The notes beneath the pieces were generated by a model. That model was not told where the DNA came from. It did not search any database and worked only from the letters and a program-made list of their open reading frames with translations. From contig NZ_CDBZ01000154.1 of NCBI RefSeq assembly GCF_000819985.1, positions 1 through 64,000 of the forward strand: a stretch of 64,000 nucleotides of DNA. Direction: 5' to 3'. Positions 1-9,176 of this stretch are shown here, piece after piece (within the stretch, counting starts at the first letter, position 1; each line of letters begins with the position of its first letter). Source of the stretch: Aeromonas media (GTDB lineage Bacteria; Pseudomonadota; Gammaproteobacteria; Enterobacterales; Aeromonadaceae). The position numbers and the translations under genes were made by a program.

Positions 1-192
1 TTTACAGTCCTTGGGTTAATTACATAGAACGGCTGTGGCACAAGTTGCATGAAACCATCACGCGCAATCATCAATGCAGAGGGATGGCCAACCTGCTGGC
101 TCGAGTGAAACACTTCATGGATACCGTGTCTCCTTTCCCGGGGAATGGCTATGGCACAGCAAAGGTGTAGCACTATTAGGATCAGTTATTTA
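1..192 (+). mobile_element. IS630-family insertion sequence, right end only
   Basis: The window opens inside an insertion sequence. What is seen is the last 55 codons of an IS630-type transposase followed by about 20 bases of terminal sequence. IS630 elements insert at TA dinucleotides, and a TA at 191-192 directly precedes sequence that continues the prepilin gene, so I place the element boundary near there by inference. The left end and its terminal inverted repeat lie outside the window. Confidence 0.7.
3..170 (+). CDS. IS630-family transposase, C-terminal part (5' end outside window)
   Basis: The frame starting at base 3 reads YSPWVNYIERLWHKLHETIT and runs to a TAG stop at 168-170. The SPWVNYIERLW segment matches the conserved C-terminal DDE signature of IS630 transposases (SPxLNxIExxW), in which the Glu is the third catalytic acidic residue. 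Only about 55 residues are visible of a protein usually around 340 long. Whether the upstream part is intact cannot be judged. Its orientation converges on the neighbouring prepilin gene. Confidence 0.8.
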   Translation, partial: YSPWVNYIERLWHKLHETITRNHQCRGMANLLARVKHFMDTVSPFPGNGYGTAKV

Positions 193-688
193 GGCCTCCA
201 GCCTCTGTTTGATCGTATGCAGGGATGAGTTGCGAAATATAATCTGGTTCGGCACCTGTTTTATCTTCATCCGCCACTGTTTGTTCTGTATCGAGTAGTC
301 CGGTGAAGAGAAGCTCGCAGTCTGCTCTGCTGTTGACAGATATTTCATTGCTTTTTCCGCCAGGGAAAATGGTGTCAATCCCCATACTAGGTCGATTTTC
401 ATCGGTCCCTACTGGCCAGCCATAGTGGTTGATGTCGAGATCCTGCTTGCCCATGCCGCTAAAGTTATAGAGTGCCAGCGGATCTCCCTTCACCTTGACC
501 GCCCAGCCCGCATGGGCGAGTTGCACGGCGCTGGCAAAACCGCCCGCGGTCGCCGAGACGCTGCTCTTGAGCCCGTCGTCCTGGATATTGATGAAGCGGG
601 GCAGGGCGGTGACTGCGAGTATGGCCAGCACGACGATGACCAGTACCAGTTCGAGCAGGGTAAAGCCGTAGGAAAGGTGTTTTGGCAT
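182..688 (-). CDS. Type IV prepilin (MSHA-like), probably 3'-truncated by the IS element
   Basis: A 168-residue prepilin. The leader MPKHLSYG is followed by [20 protein letters not shown]: cleavage after Gly8, Phe at +1 and Glu at +5 are the class III signal recognised by prepilin peptidase PilD, and the hydrophobic stretch is the membrane/assembly helix. The start at 688 was chosen because it gives this standard short leader. Only one cysteine (in RADCELL) is present in the C-terminal part, whereas pilins of this kind normally close a C-terminal disulfide loop with a second cysteine. The frame ends inside the presumed IS630 end, and the stop codon appears to be supplied by the IS. The product is therefore probably a truncated, possibly non-functional minor or major pilin. 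Confidence 0.8.
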
Positions 689-728
689 GGAATCAACCCA
701 TTGAGTACGACAAACAGGTAAGCGCGAC

Positions 729-1520
729 ATGGAACTGATAGACACCCACTGCCACCTGGATTTTCCGGTGTTCGATGACGATCGGGAGGCATTGCTGGCC
801 CAGTGGCGCCAGCTGGGGGTGGGCGAGTATATCATCCCCGCCGTGGGAGAGGAAAACTGGGGGCGCGTGATGGCGCTGGCCGAGCACCATCAAGGCATTC
901 GTTATGGTCTGGGGGTGCATCCCTGGTATGTGGGGGCCCAGACGGAGGGGGCGCTGGCAAGGCTGGAGGCCTTGCTGGCGGGCAAGCCCAGGGGGCTGGT
1001 GGCCATCGGCGAATGCGGGCTGGACTTGCGCACCCAGGTGCCCCAGGAGGGGCAACTCGCGCTGTTAGAGGCTCAAGTGAGGCTGGCCATGGCTCATGAT
1101 CTGCCCCTCATCGTCCACTCGGTGCGGGCCAACGACACGGTGGCCAAGATCCTGCGGCGCTTCAAACCGGCGCGAGGCGGTGTCATTCACGCCTTCAGCG
1201 GCTCCCTGCATCAGGCCGAGGCGTTCTGGCAACTGGGTTTCAGGCTGGGGATCGGAGGTGTCATCAGCTATGAGCGGGCCAACAAGACCCGGGAGGCGAT
1301 CCGCGCCATGCCGCTGGAGGCCTTGTTGCTGGAAACCGATGCCCCCGACATGCCGCTGCAGGGGCGCCAGGGGGAGATCAACACCCCGGCCAGCCTGCCG
1401 ACCATAGCCCTGCTGTTGGCGCAATTACGGCAGCAACCGCTGGCGGATGTTATTTCGGTGTTACATGAATCCACTCTGCGGCTTTTCCCGCGTGCGACCA
1501 TGAATTTAACAGCGGATTAA
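729..1520 (+). CDS. yjjV: TatD-family metal-dependent hydrolase (YjjV-like)
   Basis: 263 residues, normal for TatD-family DNases/hydrolases. It starts with the metal-binding motif DTHCH (residues 5-9) and keeps the other family ligands: GECGLD, VHSV, HAFSG and ETDAP. The TIM-barrel fold binds two divalent metals and the family hydrolyses phosphoester bonds, often in DNA; the exact substrate of YjjV is not settled. It is transcribed away from the prepilin gene and ends about 200 bases before the nucleoside transporter, with no clear partner genes. Confidence 0.9.
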
Positions 1521-1554
1521 CGACTGATGCCGGTGTGATAAAAAACAGGACCCA

Positions 1555-1570
1555 TAAAAATCGTTTGCGG
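1555..1570. promoter_or_regulatory. PurR/CytR-like operator upstream of the NupC-type importer
   Basis: AAAATCGTTTGCGG resembles the reverse half of the LacI-family purine operator (consensus with a CGnTTGC core). Seven of ten conserved PurR positions match by eye. It sits just upstream of the CRP-like site and the -10 box, where a CytR or PurR repressor would be expected for a nucleoside importer. Confidence 0.4.
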
Positions 1571-1610
1571 TCTAATTAAACGACGTTCAGCCCATTTCAG
1601 GCTTATAAAA

Positions 1611-1652
1611 TGTGACCAGTATTCTATTTTGTCGCACCGTAATTAGTATAAT
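1611..1652 (+). promoter_or_regulatory. CRP-dependent-looking promoter of the NupC-type importer
   Basis: A perfect -10 hexamer TATAAT lies at 1647-1652, with no good -35. A CRP half-site TGTGA at 1611-1615 with a weak right half is centred about 41 bases upstream of the expected start, the class II activator position. Nucleoside uptake genes are typically cAMP-CRP activated, so the arrangement makes sense; the weak right half-site keeps the call tentative. Confidence 0.45.
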
Positions 1653-1729
1653 GCGCACCCTTGATTAGCGGCTTTCATACACAAAACGTTAACAAGCTGG
1701 CAGGTGCTACCAAAGAGGAAGTGTTAATA

Positions 1730-3004
1730 ATGAATCTGATAATGGGTCTGGTGGGGATGGCAACGCTCATCCTTATCGCGGTGCTGTTCTCCAGCAATCG
1801 CAAGGCAATCAAAATTCGTACCGTGGGCGGTGCCTTTGCCATTCAGGCAGGCCTGGGTGCCTTCGTGCTGTATGTCCCGGTTGGCCGGGATATTCTGGTG
1901 AGCGTGTCCAACGCCGTCTCCAGCGTCATCGGTTATGGTCAGAACGGCATCGAATTCCTGTTCGGTGGTCTGGTCAGCAACAAGATGTTCGAAGTGTTCG
2001 GTGGCGGTGGTTTCATCTTCGCCTTCCGTGTCCTGCCCGTCATCATCTTCTTCTCTTCCCTGATCGCTGTTCTTTATTACCTCGGCATCATGCAGTGGGT
2101 GATCAAGCTGCTGGGTGGTGGTCTGCAGAAGGTGCTGGGTACCTCCCGTACCGAATCCCTGTCTGCCACTGCCAACATCTTCGTCGGCCAGACTGAAGCC
2201 CCGCTGGTGGTGCGTCCCTTCATCTCCAAGATGACCGACTCCGAGCTGTTCGCCGTCATGTGTGGTGGCCTGGCCTCCGTTGCCGGCTCCGTGCTGGCCG
2301 GTTACGCCTCCATGGGCGTCAAGATGGAATACCTGATCGCCGCCTCCTTCATGGCTGCCCCGGGTGGTCTGCTGTTCGCCAAGCTGCTGGTACCGGAAAC
2401 CGAGACCCCGAGCTACGACGAGAACTCTGCCGATGGCGATCTGGACGACAAGCCTGCCAACGTGATCGACGCCGCCGCTGCCGGTGCCTCCGCCGGTCTG
2501 CAGCTGGCCCTGAACGTGGGTGCCATGCTGCTGGCCTTCATCGGCCTCATCGCCATGATCAACGGCATCTTCTCCGGCGTGGGTGGCTGGTTCGGCATGC
2601 CTGAGCTCTCCCTGGAGCTGCTGCTGGGCTGGTTGTTCTCCCCGCTGGCCTTCCTGATCGGTGTGCCCTGGAGCGAAGCCGTCGTGGCCGGTTCCTTCAT
2701 CGGTCAGAAGCTGGTAGTGAACGAGTTCGTGGCTTACCTGAACTTCGCTCCCTACCTGAAGGATGAAGTGCTGATCAACGGCGTGGCCATGTCCGACCAC
2801 ACCAAGGCCATCATCTCCTTCGCCCTGTGCGGCTTCGCCAACCTGTCCTCCGTTGCCATCCTGCTGGGTGGTCTGGGGTCCATGGCGCCGAACCGTCGCG
2901 GCACCATCGCCAAGTTCGGTCTGAAGGCCGTGCTGGCCGGCTCTCTGTCCAACCTGATGTCTGCCACCATCGCAGGCTTCTTCTTGGCACTGACAGCCAT
3001 GTAA
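1730..3004 (+). CDS. nupC: NupC family (CNT) nucleoside importer
   Basis: 424 residues, the size of concentrative nucleoside transporters. It has the family's hydrophobic architecture and conserved segments: [20 protein letters not shown], the [17 protein letters not shown] substrate-site loop, and the C-terminal [10 protein letters not shown] and [13 protein letters not shown] proteins import nucleosides with H+ or Na+. The ATG at 1730 was chosen for its AGAGGAAG ribosome-binding site; the in-frame ATG at 1661 falls just past the -10 box. It precedes the deo nucleoside-catabolism genes, so uptake and breakdown are neighbours. A second paralogue lies at 40727-41923. Confidence 0.93.
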   Translation: MNLIMGLVGMATLILIAVLFSSNRKAIKIRTVGGAFAIQAGLGAFVLYVPVGRDILVSVSNAVSSVIGYGQNGIEFLFGGLVSNKMFEVFGGGGFIFAFRVLPVIIFFSSLIAVLYYLGIMQWVIKLLGGGLQKVLGTSRTESLSATANIFVGQTEAPLVVRPFISKMTDSELFAVMCGGLASVAGSVLAGYASMGVKMEYLIAASFMAAPGGLLFAKLLVPETETPSYDENSADGDLDDKPANVIDAAAAGASAGLQLALNVGAMLLAFIGLIAMINGIFSGVGGWFGMPELSLELLLGWLFSPLAFLIGVPWSEAVVAGSFIGQKLVVNEFVAYLNFAPYLKDEVLINGVAMSDHTKAIISFALCGFANLSSVAILLGGLGSMAPNRRGTIAKFGLKAVLAGSLSNLMSATIAGFFLALTAM

Positions 3005-3027
3005 TGCTTGTCTGACAGACAAGTTGA

Positions 3028-3065
3028 AACGAGCGCCACAGCGAAAAGCTGTGGCGTTCTCGTTT
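3028..3065. terminator. Bidirectional terminator after nupC
   Basis: A hairpin with stem GCCACAGC/GCTGTGGC and loop GAAAA, extended outward by AAACGAG/CTCGTTT, gives A-rich and T-rich flanks. It lies just after the nupC stop codon. A separate exact 17-base palindrome, CTTGTCTGACAGACAAG, sits at 3007-3023. Confidence 0.65.
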
Positions 3066-3127
3066 GGGGCGGTGACAACCGTTTTCCTTTCTAGACTAAT
3101 AATAAAATGAGTCAAATCGGAGGTTTT

Positions 3128-3298
3128 ATGAATGAAGTGCTACTGGCGATTGCTGCCGGCTTTATCGTTGGCGTGTTGTTTTCTTTCCTCAAGTTGCCGA
3201 TCCCGGCACCTCCCGTTCTGTCCGGGGTAATGGGGATTGTGGGGGTCTATCTGGGGGGGATTGCCTACTCCTGGATCCTGACCCGCTTCTTCTCTTAA
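3128..3298 (+). CDS. XapX-family small membrane protein
   Basis: A 56-residue protein with two hydrophobic helices (about residues 5-21 and 32-48), separated by a PIPAPPVLSG loop. The sequence pattern (GFIVGVLFSFLKLPIPAPP, GxxGxYLG) is that of the XapX small-protein family, whose function is unknown. The start at 3128 has a GGAGG site four bases upstream; an in-frame ATG at 3107 would add seven residues. It stands between nupC and deoC, compatible with a nucleoside-related accessory role, but that is only context. Confidence 0.8.
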   Translation: MNEVLLAIAAGFIVGVLFSFLKLPIPAPPVLSGVMGIVGVYLGGIAYSWILTRFFS

Positions 3299-3688
3299 GC
3301 ACCTACCAGTGCTGGATTTGCCGGGTGTGAGGTACCTCTGAAATTGGCAAATCCGGCTTGCAAACAAGGGGTATCTCGGCTGAAATAGGCGATGCCAGCA
3401 GGGTGCTGGCATTGACTAATGCCCACATGAAGTGGGTGTTGGCGGTCAAATGGAATTGATTGGGAAGTCGGGTCTGCGGTTGTCGGCCTTTCTCAAGTCT
3501 TCATGGAACCAAGTCCGCACTTTTGTAAGAAAGTGACAGGGCTCTTGCCTTATTTGCAGCCGTATTGCCTGTGCATTTGCGCTGTAATTCCATATCCCGT
3601 TCGTCCGGGATCTTCTCTTGCCGATCCTGAGTGTTCGCTGGAGGTTGATCGTGGGTGGGGGGACTTATCGAGACTTTGGAGACATAGC
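3299..3688 (+). promoter_or_regulatory. Hairpin-rich leader region of the deo operon
   Basis: This 390-base gene-free stretch carries three inverted repeats. The first is GGATTTGCC (3314-3322) pairing with GGCAAATCC (3346-3354), enclosing the palindrome GAGGTACCTC (3329-3338). The second is ATGCCAGCA/TGCTGGCAT around GGG (3392-3412), an exact 9-bp stem. The third is CCCAC/GTGGG (3422-3436). None has a T-tract. The deo promoters and CytR/CRP/DeoR sites should be here, but I could not assign them with confidence. Confidence 0.5.
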
Positions 3689-4462
3689 ATGACTGATCTG
3701 AAACTGGCCGCTCAACGCGCCCTGAACCTGATGGACCTGACCACCCTGAACGATGACGACACCGATCAGAAGGTCATCGACCTGTGCCGCAAGGCCAAGT
3801 CTCCGGCTGGCCTCACCGCCGCCGTCTGCATCTATCCCCGTTTCATCCCCATCGCTCGCAAAACCCTGCGTGAGATCGGTGCTGCCGACGTGCGCATCGC
3901 CACCGTGACCAACTTCCCTCACGGTAACGACGACATCGAGATCGCCGTGGCCGAGACTCGCGCCGCCGTCGCCTACGGTGCCGATGAAGTGGACGTGGTG
4001 TTCCCGTACCGCGCCTTCATGGCCGGCAATGAACAGGTCGGCTTCGATCTGGTCAAAGCTTGTAAGGAAGCCTGTGGCGACAAGGTGCTGCTGAAAGTGA
4101 TCATCGAGACCGGCGAGTTGAAGGAAGAGGCGCTGATCCGTCGCGCCTCCGAGATCTCCATCGACGCTGGTGCCGACTTCATCAAGACCTCTACCGGCAA
4201 GGTACCGGTCAATGCGACCCCGGAAGCTGCCCGCATCATGATGGAAGTGATCAAGGCCAAGAACCCGAAGGTGGGCTTCAAGCCTGCCGGTGGCGTGAAA
4301 GACGCAGCCGTTGCCGGTCAGTACTTGGCCATGGCAGAAGAGATCTTGGGCAAGGAGTGGGTCTCCCCGCGCACCTTCCGCTTCGGCGCTTCCAGCCTGC
4401 TGGCCAGCCTGCTGGCGACCCTGGGCCACGGCGACAAGCCGGCCAACACCAGCGGTTACTAA
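3689..4462 (+). CDS. deoC: Deoxyribose-phosphate aldolase DeoC
   Basis: 257 residues, standard for the long enterobacterial-type DeoC. The enzyme splits 2-deoxyribose 5-phosphate into acetaldehyde and glyceraldehyde 3-phosphate, the last step of deoxynucleoside catabolism. The Schiff-base lysine lies in DFIKTSTGK, and the second catalytic lysine in [11 protein letters not shown]. The ATG at 3689 gives [20 protein letters not shown], the usual N-terminus; a longer in-frame start at 3503 is not supported. First gene of the deoC-deoA-deoB-deoD cluster, with 72 bases to deoA. Confidence 0.97.
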   Translation: MTDLKLAAQRALNLMDLTTLNDDDTDQKVIDLCRKAKSPAGLTAAVCIYPRFIPIARKTLREIGAADVRIATVTNFPHGNDDIEIAVAETRAAVAYGADEVDVVFPYRAFMAGNEQVGFDLVKACKEACGDKVLLKVIIETGELKEEALIRRASEISIDAGADFIKTSTGKVPVNATPEAARIMMEVIKAKNPKVGFKPAGGVKDAAVAGQYLAMAEEILGKEWVSPRTFRFGASSLLASLLATLGHGDKPANTSGY

Positions 4463-4534
4463 GCGGTGACAGGGGGCGGCACGCCGTCCCCTGTTCGGTC
4501 TGTGTTCGTGCACGGCGCACGGAGGGAATGAAAG

Positions 4535-5866
4535 ATGTTTTTGCCTCAAGAAATCATTCGCAAGAAGCGCAACGGTGAAGCGCTCAGTACCCAAGAGATT
4601 CAATTCTTCGTCCAGGGCATTACCAACAACACCATAGGCGAGGGCCAGATTGCGGCGCTGGCCATGGCTGTTTACTTCAAAGACATGACCATGGATGAGC
4701 GGGTGGCCCTGACCTGCGCCATGCGCGACTCCGGCATGGTGCTGACCTGGGATCATCTGAACCTGGGGGGACCCATCGTCGACAAGCACTCCACCGGTGG
4801 TGTGGGTGATGTGGTCTCCCTGATGCTCGGTCCCATGGTCGCCGCCTGCGGTGGCTTCGTGCCCATGATCTCCGGCCGTGGCCTGGGCCACACCGGCGGT
4901 ACCCTGGACAAGCTGGATGCCATCCCCGGCTACCAGACCTCGGTCGACAACGATCGCTTCCTGAAAGTGGTGAAAGAGGCCGGCGTGGCCATCATAGGTC
5001 AGACCGGCGATCTCGCCCCGGCCGACAAGCGTATCTATGCGGTACGGGACATCACGGCCACCGTCGAATCCATCGCCATGATCACCGGCTCCATCCTCTC
5101 CAAGAAGCTCGCCTCCGGGCTGGAAGCCCTGGTGATGGATGTCAAGGTGGGCTCAGGCGCCTTTATGCCGACCTTCGAAGCATCTGAGGAGCTGGCCAAG
5201 AGCATAGTCGCCGTGGCCAACGGTGCCGGCTGCCGCACCTCGGCGCTGCTCACCGACATGAACCAGGTACTGGCCTCCAGCGCTGGCAACGCGGTGGAAG
5301 TGCGCGAGGCGGTACGCTACCTGACCGGTGAGTATCGCAACCCGCGCATCCACGAAGTGACCCTGGCGCTGTGTGCCGAGATGCTGATCTCCGCGGGCCT
5401 CGCCAGCGATGAGCATGACGCCCGTGCCAAGTTGCAGGCAGTGCTGGACAACGGCAAGGCTGCCGAGATCTTCGGTCGTATGGTGACCGGCCTCGGTGGT
5501 CCGGCGGACTTCATGGAGCGTTACGACAGCTATTTGCCCAAGGCTGGCATAGTGCGCCCCGTGTATGCCGCGCAGAGCGGCTTCGTGACCGCCATGGATA
5601 CCCGCGAACTGGGCCTGGCCGTGGTCGCCATGGGCGGTGGTCGCCGCGCTGCGGGGGACAAACTCGATTATGCGGTCGGTCTGACCGACTTTATCCGCCT
5701 GGGGCAGAGCGTCGAGGCTGACAAGCCGCTCGCGCTGATCCACGCTCAGACAGAAGCTCAATTTGCCGAGGCCGCCCGCATGGTGCAGGCAGCCGTCAAG
5801 ATCGGTGACACTCGACCCCAGGCACTGCCCGAGGTTTACCGTCGCATCGGTCTGGCCGATTTGTAA
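4535..5866 (+). CDS. deoA: Thymidine phosphorylase DeoA
   Basis: 443 residues, the usual length. It catalyses phosphorolysis of thymidine and deoxyuridine to the free base and deoxyribose 1-phosphate. The pyrimidine-nucleoside phosphorylase signature is seen as [14 protein letters not shown], and [16 protein letters not shown] and VGSGAFMP are conserved active-site segments. It begins with a GGAGGGAATGAAAG ribosome-binding region and is followed 14 bases later by deoB, so the two are co-transcribed. Confidence 0.97.
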   Translation: MFLPQEIIRKKRNGEALSTQEIQFFVQGITNNTIGEGQIAALAMAVYFKDMTMDERVALTCAMRDSGMVLTWDHLNLGGPIVDKHSTGGVGDVVSLMLGPMVAACGGFVPMISGRGLGHTGGTLDKLDAIPGYQTSVDNDRFLKVVKEAGVAIIGQTGDLAPADKRIYAVRDITATVESIAMITGSILSKKLASGLEALVMDVKVGSGAFMPTFEASEELAKSIVAVANGAGCRTSALLTDMNQVLASSAGNAVEVREAVRYLTGEYRNPRIHEVTLALCAEMLISAGLASDEHDARAKLQAVLDNGKAAEIFGRMVTGLGGPADFMERYDSYLPKAGIVRPVYAAQSGFVTAMDTRELGLAVVAMGGGRRAAGDKLDYAVGLTDFIRLGQSVEADKPLALIHAQTEAQFAEAARMVQAAVKIGDTRPQALPEVYRRIGLADL

Positions 5867-5880
5867 CAAGGGGAAGACCC

Positions 5881-7089
5881 ATGAAACGTACCTTTATTCT
5901 GATGATGGACTCCTTCGGTATTGGCGCTGCCGCCGATGCCGAGAAGTTCGGAGATATGGGCGCCAACACCCTTGGCCATATCGCCAAGGCCTGTGCCGCC
6001 GGTGAGATCGAAGGCCGTGGCGCCCTCAACCTGCCCAACCTCAACAAGCTGGGCCTGGGCCACGCGGGGGAGCAGGCTTCCGGCTACTTCCCGGCTGGCT
6101 TGAAGAAGGATATCGAGGTGGTCGGTGCCTACGGCTTCGCCCAGGAGCTCTCCTCCGGCAAGGACACCCCGTCCGGCCACTGGGAGATCGCCGGTGTGCC
6201 CGTCCTGTTCGAGTGGGGTTACTTCCACGATCACCACAACAGCTTCCCGCAGGCGCTGCTGGATGCCATCGTCGAGAAGGCCGGTCTGCCGGGTTACCTC
6301 GGCAACTGCCACGCCTCCGGCACCCAGGTGCTGGACGATCTGGGCGAAGAGCACATGCGGACCGGCAAGCCCATTCTCTACACCTCTGCCGATTCCGTGT
6401 TCCAGATTGCCTGCCACGAAGAGACCTACGGCCTCGAGAAGCTCTATGAGTTGTGCCACATAGTGCGTGAGCTGCTGGAGCCCTACAACATAGGCCGCGT
6501 CATCGCACGTCCGTTCGTGGGCAGCGGCAAGGGCAACTTCAAGCGCACCGGCAACCGTCACGATTACTCCGTGCTGCCGCCAGCGCCGACCGTGCTGGAC
6601 TACATGAAGGATGCGGGTGGCCAGGTGGTCTCCATCGGCAAGATAGCCGACATCTATGCCCAGCAAGGCATCACCAAACAGGTGAAGGGCACAGGCCTGA
6701 CCGAGTTGTGGGACAGAACCCTGGAAGAGGTGAAGGCGGCTGGTGACAACACCATCGTCTTCACCAACTTCGTGGACTTCGACTCATCCTACGGCCACCG
6801 TCGTGACGTCAAGGGCTATGCCGATGCGCTGGAGTATTTCGACTCCCGCCTGCCGGAGCTGTTCGAGATACTGCAAGATGGCGACGTGGTGGTGTTGACC
6901 GCCGACCATGGCTGCGATCCGACCTGGAATGGCACCGATCACACCCGTGAATACATCCCCGTGCTGTTCTACGGCAAGCCAGTCAAGGCGGGTTCCGTCG
7001 GCCGCCGCGAGACCTTCGCCGACATCGGCCAGAGCATAGCGGCCTATCACGGTCTGCCCAAGCTGCAATACGGCACCAGTTTCCTGTAA
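5881..7089 (+). CDS. deoB: Phosphopentomutase DeoB
   Basis: 402 residues, close to the E. coli length of 407. It interconverts (deoxy)ribose 1-phosphate and 5-phosphate, feeding DeoC. It belongs to the alkaline-phosphatase superfamily: the first metal site is in [13 protein letters not shown], with the catalytic nucleophile Thr in [11 protein letters not shown], and later metal ligands in [21 protein letters not shown] and [10 protein letters not shown]. The GGGGAAG site seven bases upstream supports the start at 5881. Confidence 0.97.
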   Translation: MKRTFILMMDSFGIGAAADAEKFGDMGANTLGHIAKACAAGEIEGRGALNLPNLNKLGLGHAGEQASGYFPAGLKKDIEVVGAYGFAQELSSGKDTPSGHWEIAGVPVLFEWGYFHDHHNSFPQALLDAIVEKAGLPGYLGNCHASGTQVLDDLGEEHMRTGKPILYTSADSVFQIACHEETYGLEKLYELCHIVRELLEPYNIGRVIARPFVGSGKGNFKRTGNRHDYSVLPPAPTVLDYMKDAGGQVVSIGKIADIYAQQGITKQVKGTGLTELWDRTLEEVKAAGDNTIVFTNFVDFDSSYGHRRDVKGYADALEYFDSRLPELFEILQDGDVVVLTADHGCDPTWNGTDHTREYIPVLFYGKPVKAGSVGRRETFADIGQSIAAYHGLPKLQYGTSFL

Positions 7090-7093
7090 CTTA

Positions 7094-7124
7094 CCCGCCC
7101 GCCACTTCGGCGGCGGGCAATTTT
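7094..7124 (+). terminator. Terminator-like hairpin between deoB and deoD
   Basis: CCCGCCCGCC/GGCGGCGGGC-type stem with loop around ACTTC, followed by AATTTTAT. The T-tract is short, so it may attenuate rather than end transcription; deoD follows 77 bases after deoB. Confidence 0.5.
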
Positions 7125-7166
7125 ATAAAACAATAAAACTCAACCTAGTGTGAAGGAATCAAGAGA

Positions 7167-7880
7167 ATGGCAACTCCTCATATCAATGCGAAAGATGGCG
7201 CCTTTGCGGATACCGTGCTGATGCCAGGGGATCCCCTGCGTGCCAAGTACATCGCCGAAACCTTCCTGGAGAACGTCGAACAGGTGTGTGACGTGCGCAG
7301 CATGCTCGGCTTCACCGGCACCTACAAGGGCCGTCGCATCTCCGTCATGGGCCACGGCATGGGCATCCCGTCCTGCTCCATCTACGCCACCGAGCTCATC
7401 AAGGACTATGGCGTGAAGACCCTGATCCGCGTGGGCTCCTGCGGCGCCGTGCGTGAAGACGTGAAACTGCGTGACGTGGTGATCGGCATGGGTGCCTGCA
7501 CCGACTCCAAGGTCAACCGCCTGCGCTTCAAGGATCACGACTTCGCGGCCATCGCCGACTTCGGTCTGGTGGCCAATGCCGTGCAAGCCGCCAAGAACAA
7601 GGGTGTGGCCGTGCGCGTGGGCAACATCTTCTCCGCCGACCTGTTCTACACCCCGGATCCTTCCATGTTTGACGTGATGGAAAAATACGGCATCCTGGGT
7701 GTCGAGATGGAAGCCGCCGGTATCTACGGCGTGGCCGCAGAGTACGGTGCCAAGGCACTGACCATCTGCACCGTCTCCGATCACATCCGTACCGGTGAGC
7801 AGACCACCTCCGAAGAGCGTCAGCTGACCTTCAACGACATGATCGAAATCGCACTGGACTCCGTGCTGCTGGGCGACTGA
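7167..7880 (+). CDS. deoD: Purine-nucleoside phosphorylase DeoD
   Basis: 237 residues, typical of hexameric bacterial PNPs. It cleaves purine (deoxy)nucleosides with phosphate to free purine and pentose 1-phosphate. The N-terminus [20 protein letters not shown] is near-invariant in the family; the phosphate site [10 protein letters not shown], the IRVGSCGAV segment, the [11 protein letters not shown] substrate loop and the catalytic Asp in [11 protein letters not shown] are all present. Last gene of the deo cluster, followed by a strong terminator. Confidence 0.97.
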   Translation: MATPHINAKDGAFADTVLMPGDPLRAKYIAETFLENVEQVCDVRSMLGFTGTYKGRRISVMGHGMGIPSCSIYATELIKDYGVKTLIRVGSCGAVREDVKLRDVVIGMGACTDSKVNRLRFKDHDFAAIADFGLVANAVQAAKNKGVAVRVGNIFSADLFYTPDPSMFDVMEKYGILGVEMEAAGIYGVAAEYGAKALTICTVSDHIRTGEQTTSEERQLTFNDMIEIALDSVLLGD

Positions 7881-7902
7881 GCCCGCGGCTTCGGCTCCAT
7901 GC

Positions 7903-7931
7903 AAAACGGCGACCTTGGGTCGCCGTTTTTT
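7903..7931 (+). terminator. Rho-independent terminator of the deo operon
   Basis: Stem GGCGACC/GGTCGCC around TTG (7908-7924), flanked by AAAAC and a run of six to seven T. It directly follows deoD. Confidence 0.9.
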
Positions 7932-8234
7932 ATGCCTCATTGGGGAAGGAAGCCCAGAGGGCTGGGTGTGCCGTTTATCCTTTCTGGCCGCCCACCACGA
8001 GAGCAACACCATGAAACGACGGCATATTCTGACTCAGCGGCGCTTCATTCTGATGCCGAACATCGCGTGGGCCAGCGAGAGGTGAGGCAAGGGTTGGCAG
8101 ATCCGCAGATCGACAACGATGTCCTTTCTGTTGGCCGATGACGGAACCGGTTGGCCCCGCATCACCTCCTGTGATCTCAATCACGCCGCGCTCGCCCATG
8201 CTAGTCGCCAAGATTCTGTGGTAGATAAAGAACC
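7932..8234. other. Gene-free region after the deo operon
   Basis: About 300 bases with no convincing gene. An in-frame 24-codon frame beginning ATGAAACGACGGC at 8011 has no recognisable homology or strong ribosome-binding site. The only clear signal is the CRP-like site at 8170-8185. No terminator or hairpin typical of a small RNA was found. Confidence 0.6.
8170..8185. promoter_or_regulatory. Near-consensus CRP site without an obvious target gene
   Basis: TGTGATCTCAATCACG matches the CRP consensus TGTGA-N6-TCACA at nine of ten conserved positions. The nearest annotated gene (DUF2950) ends here in convergent orientation, so the regulated transcript is unknown. Confidence 0.55.
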
Positions 8235-9176
8235 CTAATCACCCTCTTCGCTAACCACCAGCGACCAGCTCTTGTCGGGATCGAACAGTTGGATCGCCTC
8301 AACGACAGTTGCCGTTTCGGCGCCGAGATCCTTTTGATAAACCCGCCCCTCGTGATTCACCATGAAGGTCATCACCCCGCTGTTGGCATAATCGGCTGGC
8401 CAGGCGATCAGGGCGACACCGTCTCTCAATTGTCCTTCGACAAAGTACTCTTTACTCCCCCCATTGGCTGCGGCCCCTTGGGCATACAGGATACGGTAGT
8501 AGTAGCCATGATAGGGGGTGCGTTGACCGACAACGGTCTTGTAGCCCTCTGCCGCGGCACTGACGACTTCCTCTCCGGCCGGGCTTGCTGGTTCCCCCTC
8601 GCCTACAGGCCAATAGAGTCCATTTTGTTGTCCTGCATCACTACGCAGTTTTGCCGCAAAGAGCCCCGCAGTTTGGCCATCATGCCCCATGGCGGCGTAT
8701 TCTATCTGCGCGTCGATAAAGCCACGGCACACCGCAATCGCCCCCAGCTCATTGCGACCGATGCGGCGATAGGCGATCTCTTTGGCACCGGCGGCACCAT
8801 CGAGATACCACTTGCCATCTGCGGCCACGAGGGGGATGGGCAGTGGCCAATCCGACTCCCCCACGACCAGTATCATTTTATCCTTACCTTCGGCCATCAG
8901 TTGGTGCTTGCTCTTGAAGCTCGCGACGAAGGCGGTGCGATCATTGGCATCGGCCACCTCATCCCCCGAGGTAATGGCCTCCTCACTATTTTCGCCGAGC
9001 AACAGCGTCAGTGCGGTGACATCATTCCGCTCCAGGGCCGAGATCAGAGCCTGCACCGCTTCATCCGGGGTGGCGAAGGTACGCTGTGCCATGGCGCTTG
9101 CGTCGCAGGCAACGGTCAGAGCCAGCAGGGCCAAACCCCATGAGGGGGCCCAACTCCATTTCAACAAACGCTTCAT
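8235..9176 (-). CDS. DUF2950 family exported protein
   Basis: 313 residues with a basic N-terminus and hydrophobic segment (about residues 9-28), read as a signal peptide; a cysteine in TVACDAS could be a weak lipobox, otherwise cleavage near ASAMA is plausible. The mature part begins RTFATPDEAVQALISALERN and contains YHGYYYRILYAQG and GVALIAWPADYANSGVMTFM, which are characteristic of the DUF2950 family of unknown function. Its ATG shares one base with the stop codon of the upstream DUF3300 gene, so the two are translationally coupled. The family commonly accompanies DUF3300 (recalled, not checked). Confidence 0.85.
   Translation of the reverse strand: MKRLLKWSWAPSWGLALLALTVACDASAMAQRTFATPDEAVQALISALERNDVTALTLLLGENSEEAITSGDEVADANDRTAFVASFKSKHQLMAEGKDKMILVVGESDWPLPIPLVAADGKWYLDGAAGAKEIAYRRIGRNELGAIAVCRGFIDAQIEYAAMGHDGQTAGLFAAKLRSDAGQQNGLYWPVGEGEPASPAGEEVVSAAAEGYKTVVGQRTPYHGYYYRILYAQGAAANGGSKEYFVEGQLRDGVALIAWPADYANSGVMTFMVNHEGRVYQKDLGAETATVVEAIQLFDPDKSWSLVVSEEGD

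Noticed and set aside
1724..3115. 463-codon open frame antisense to nupC, and similar long antisense frames over brnQ, the iron permease and motX
   Set aside because: They mirror the codon structure of well-identified genes, lack ribosome-binding sites, and have Gly/His/Gln-rich compositions without family motifs.
8011..8085. 24-codon peptide starting ATGAAACGACGGC after the deo operon
   Set aside because: No strong ribosome-binding site, homology or conserved context.
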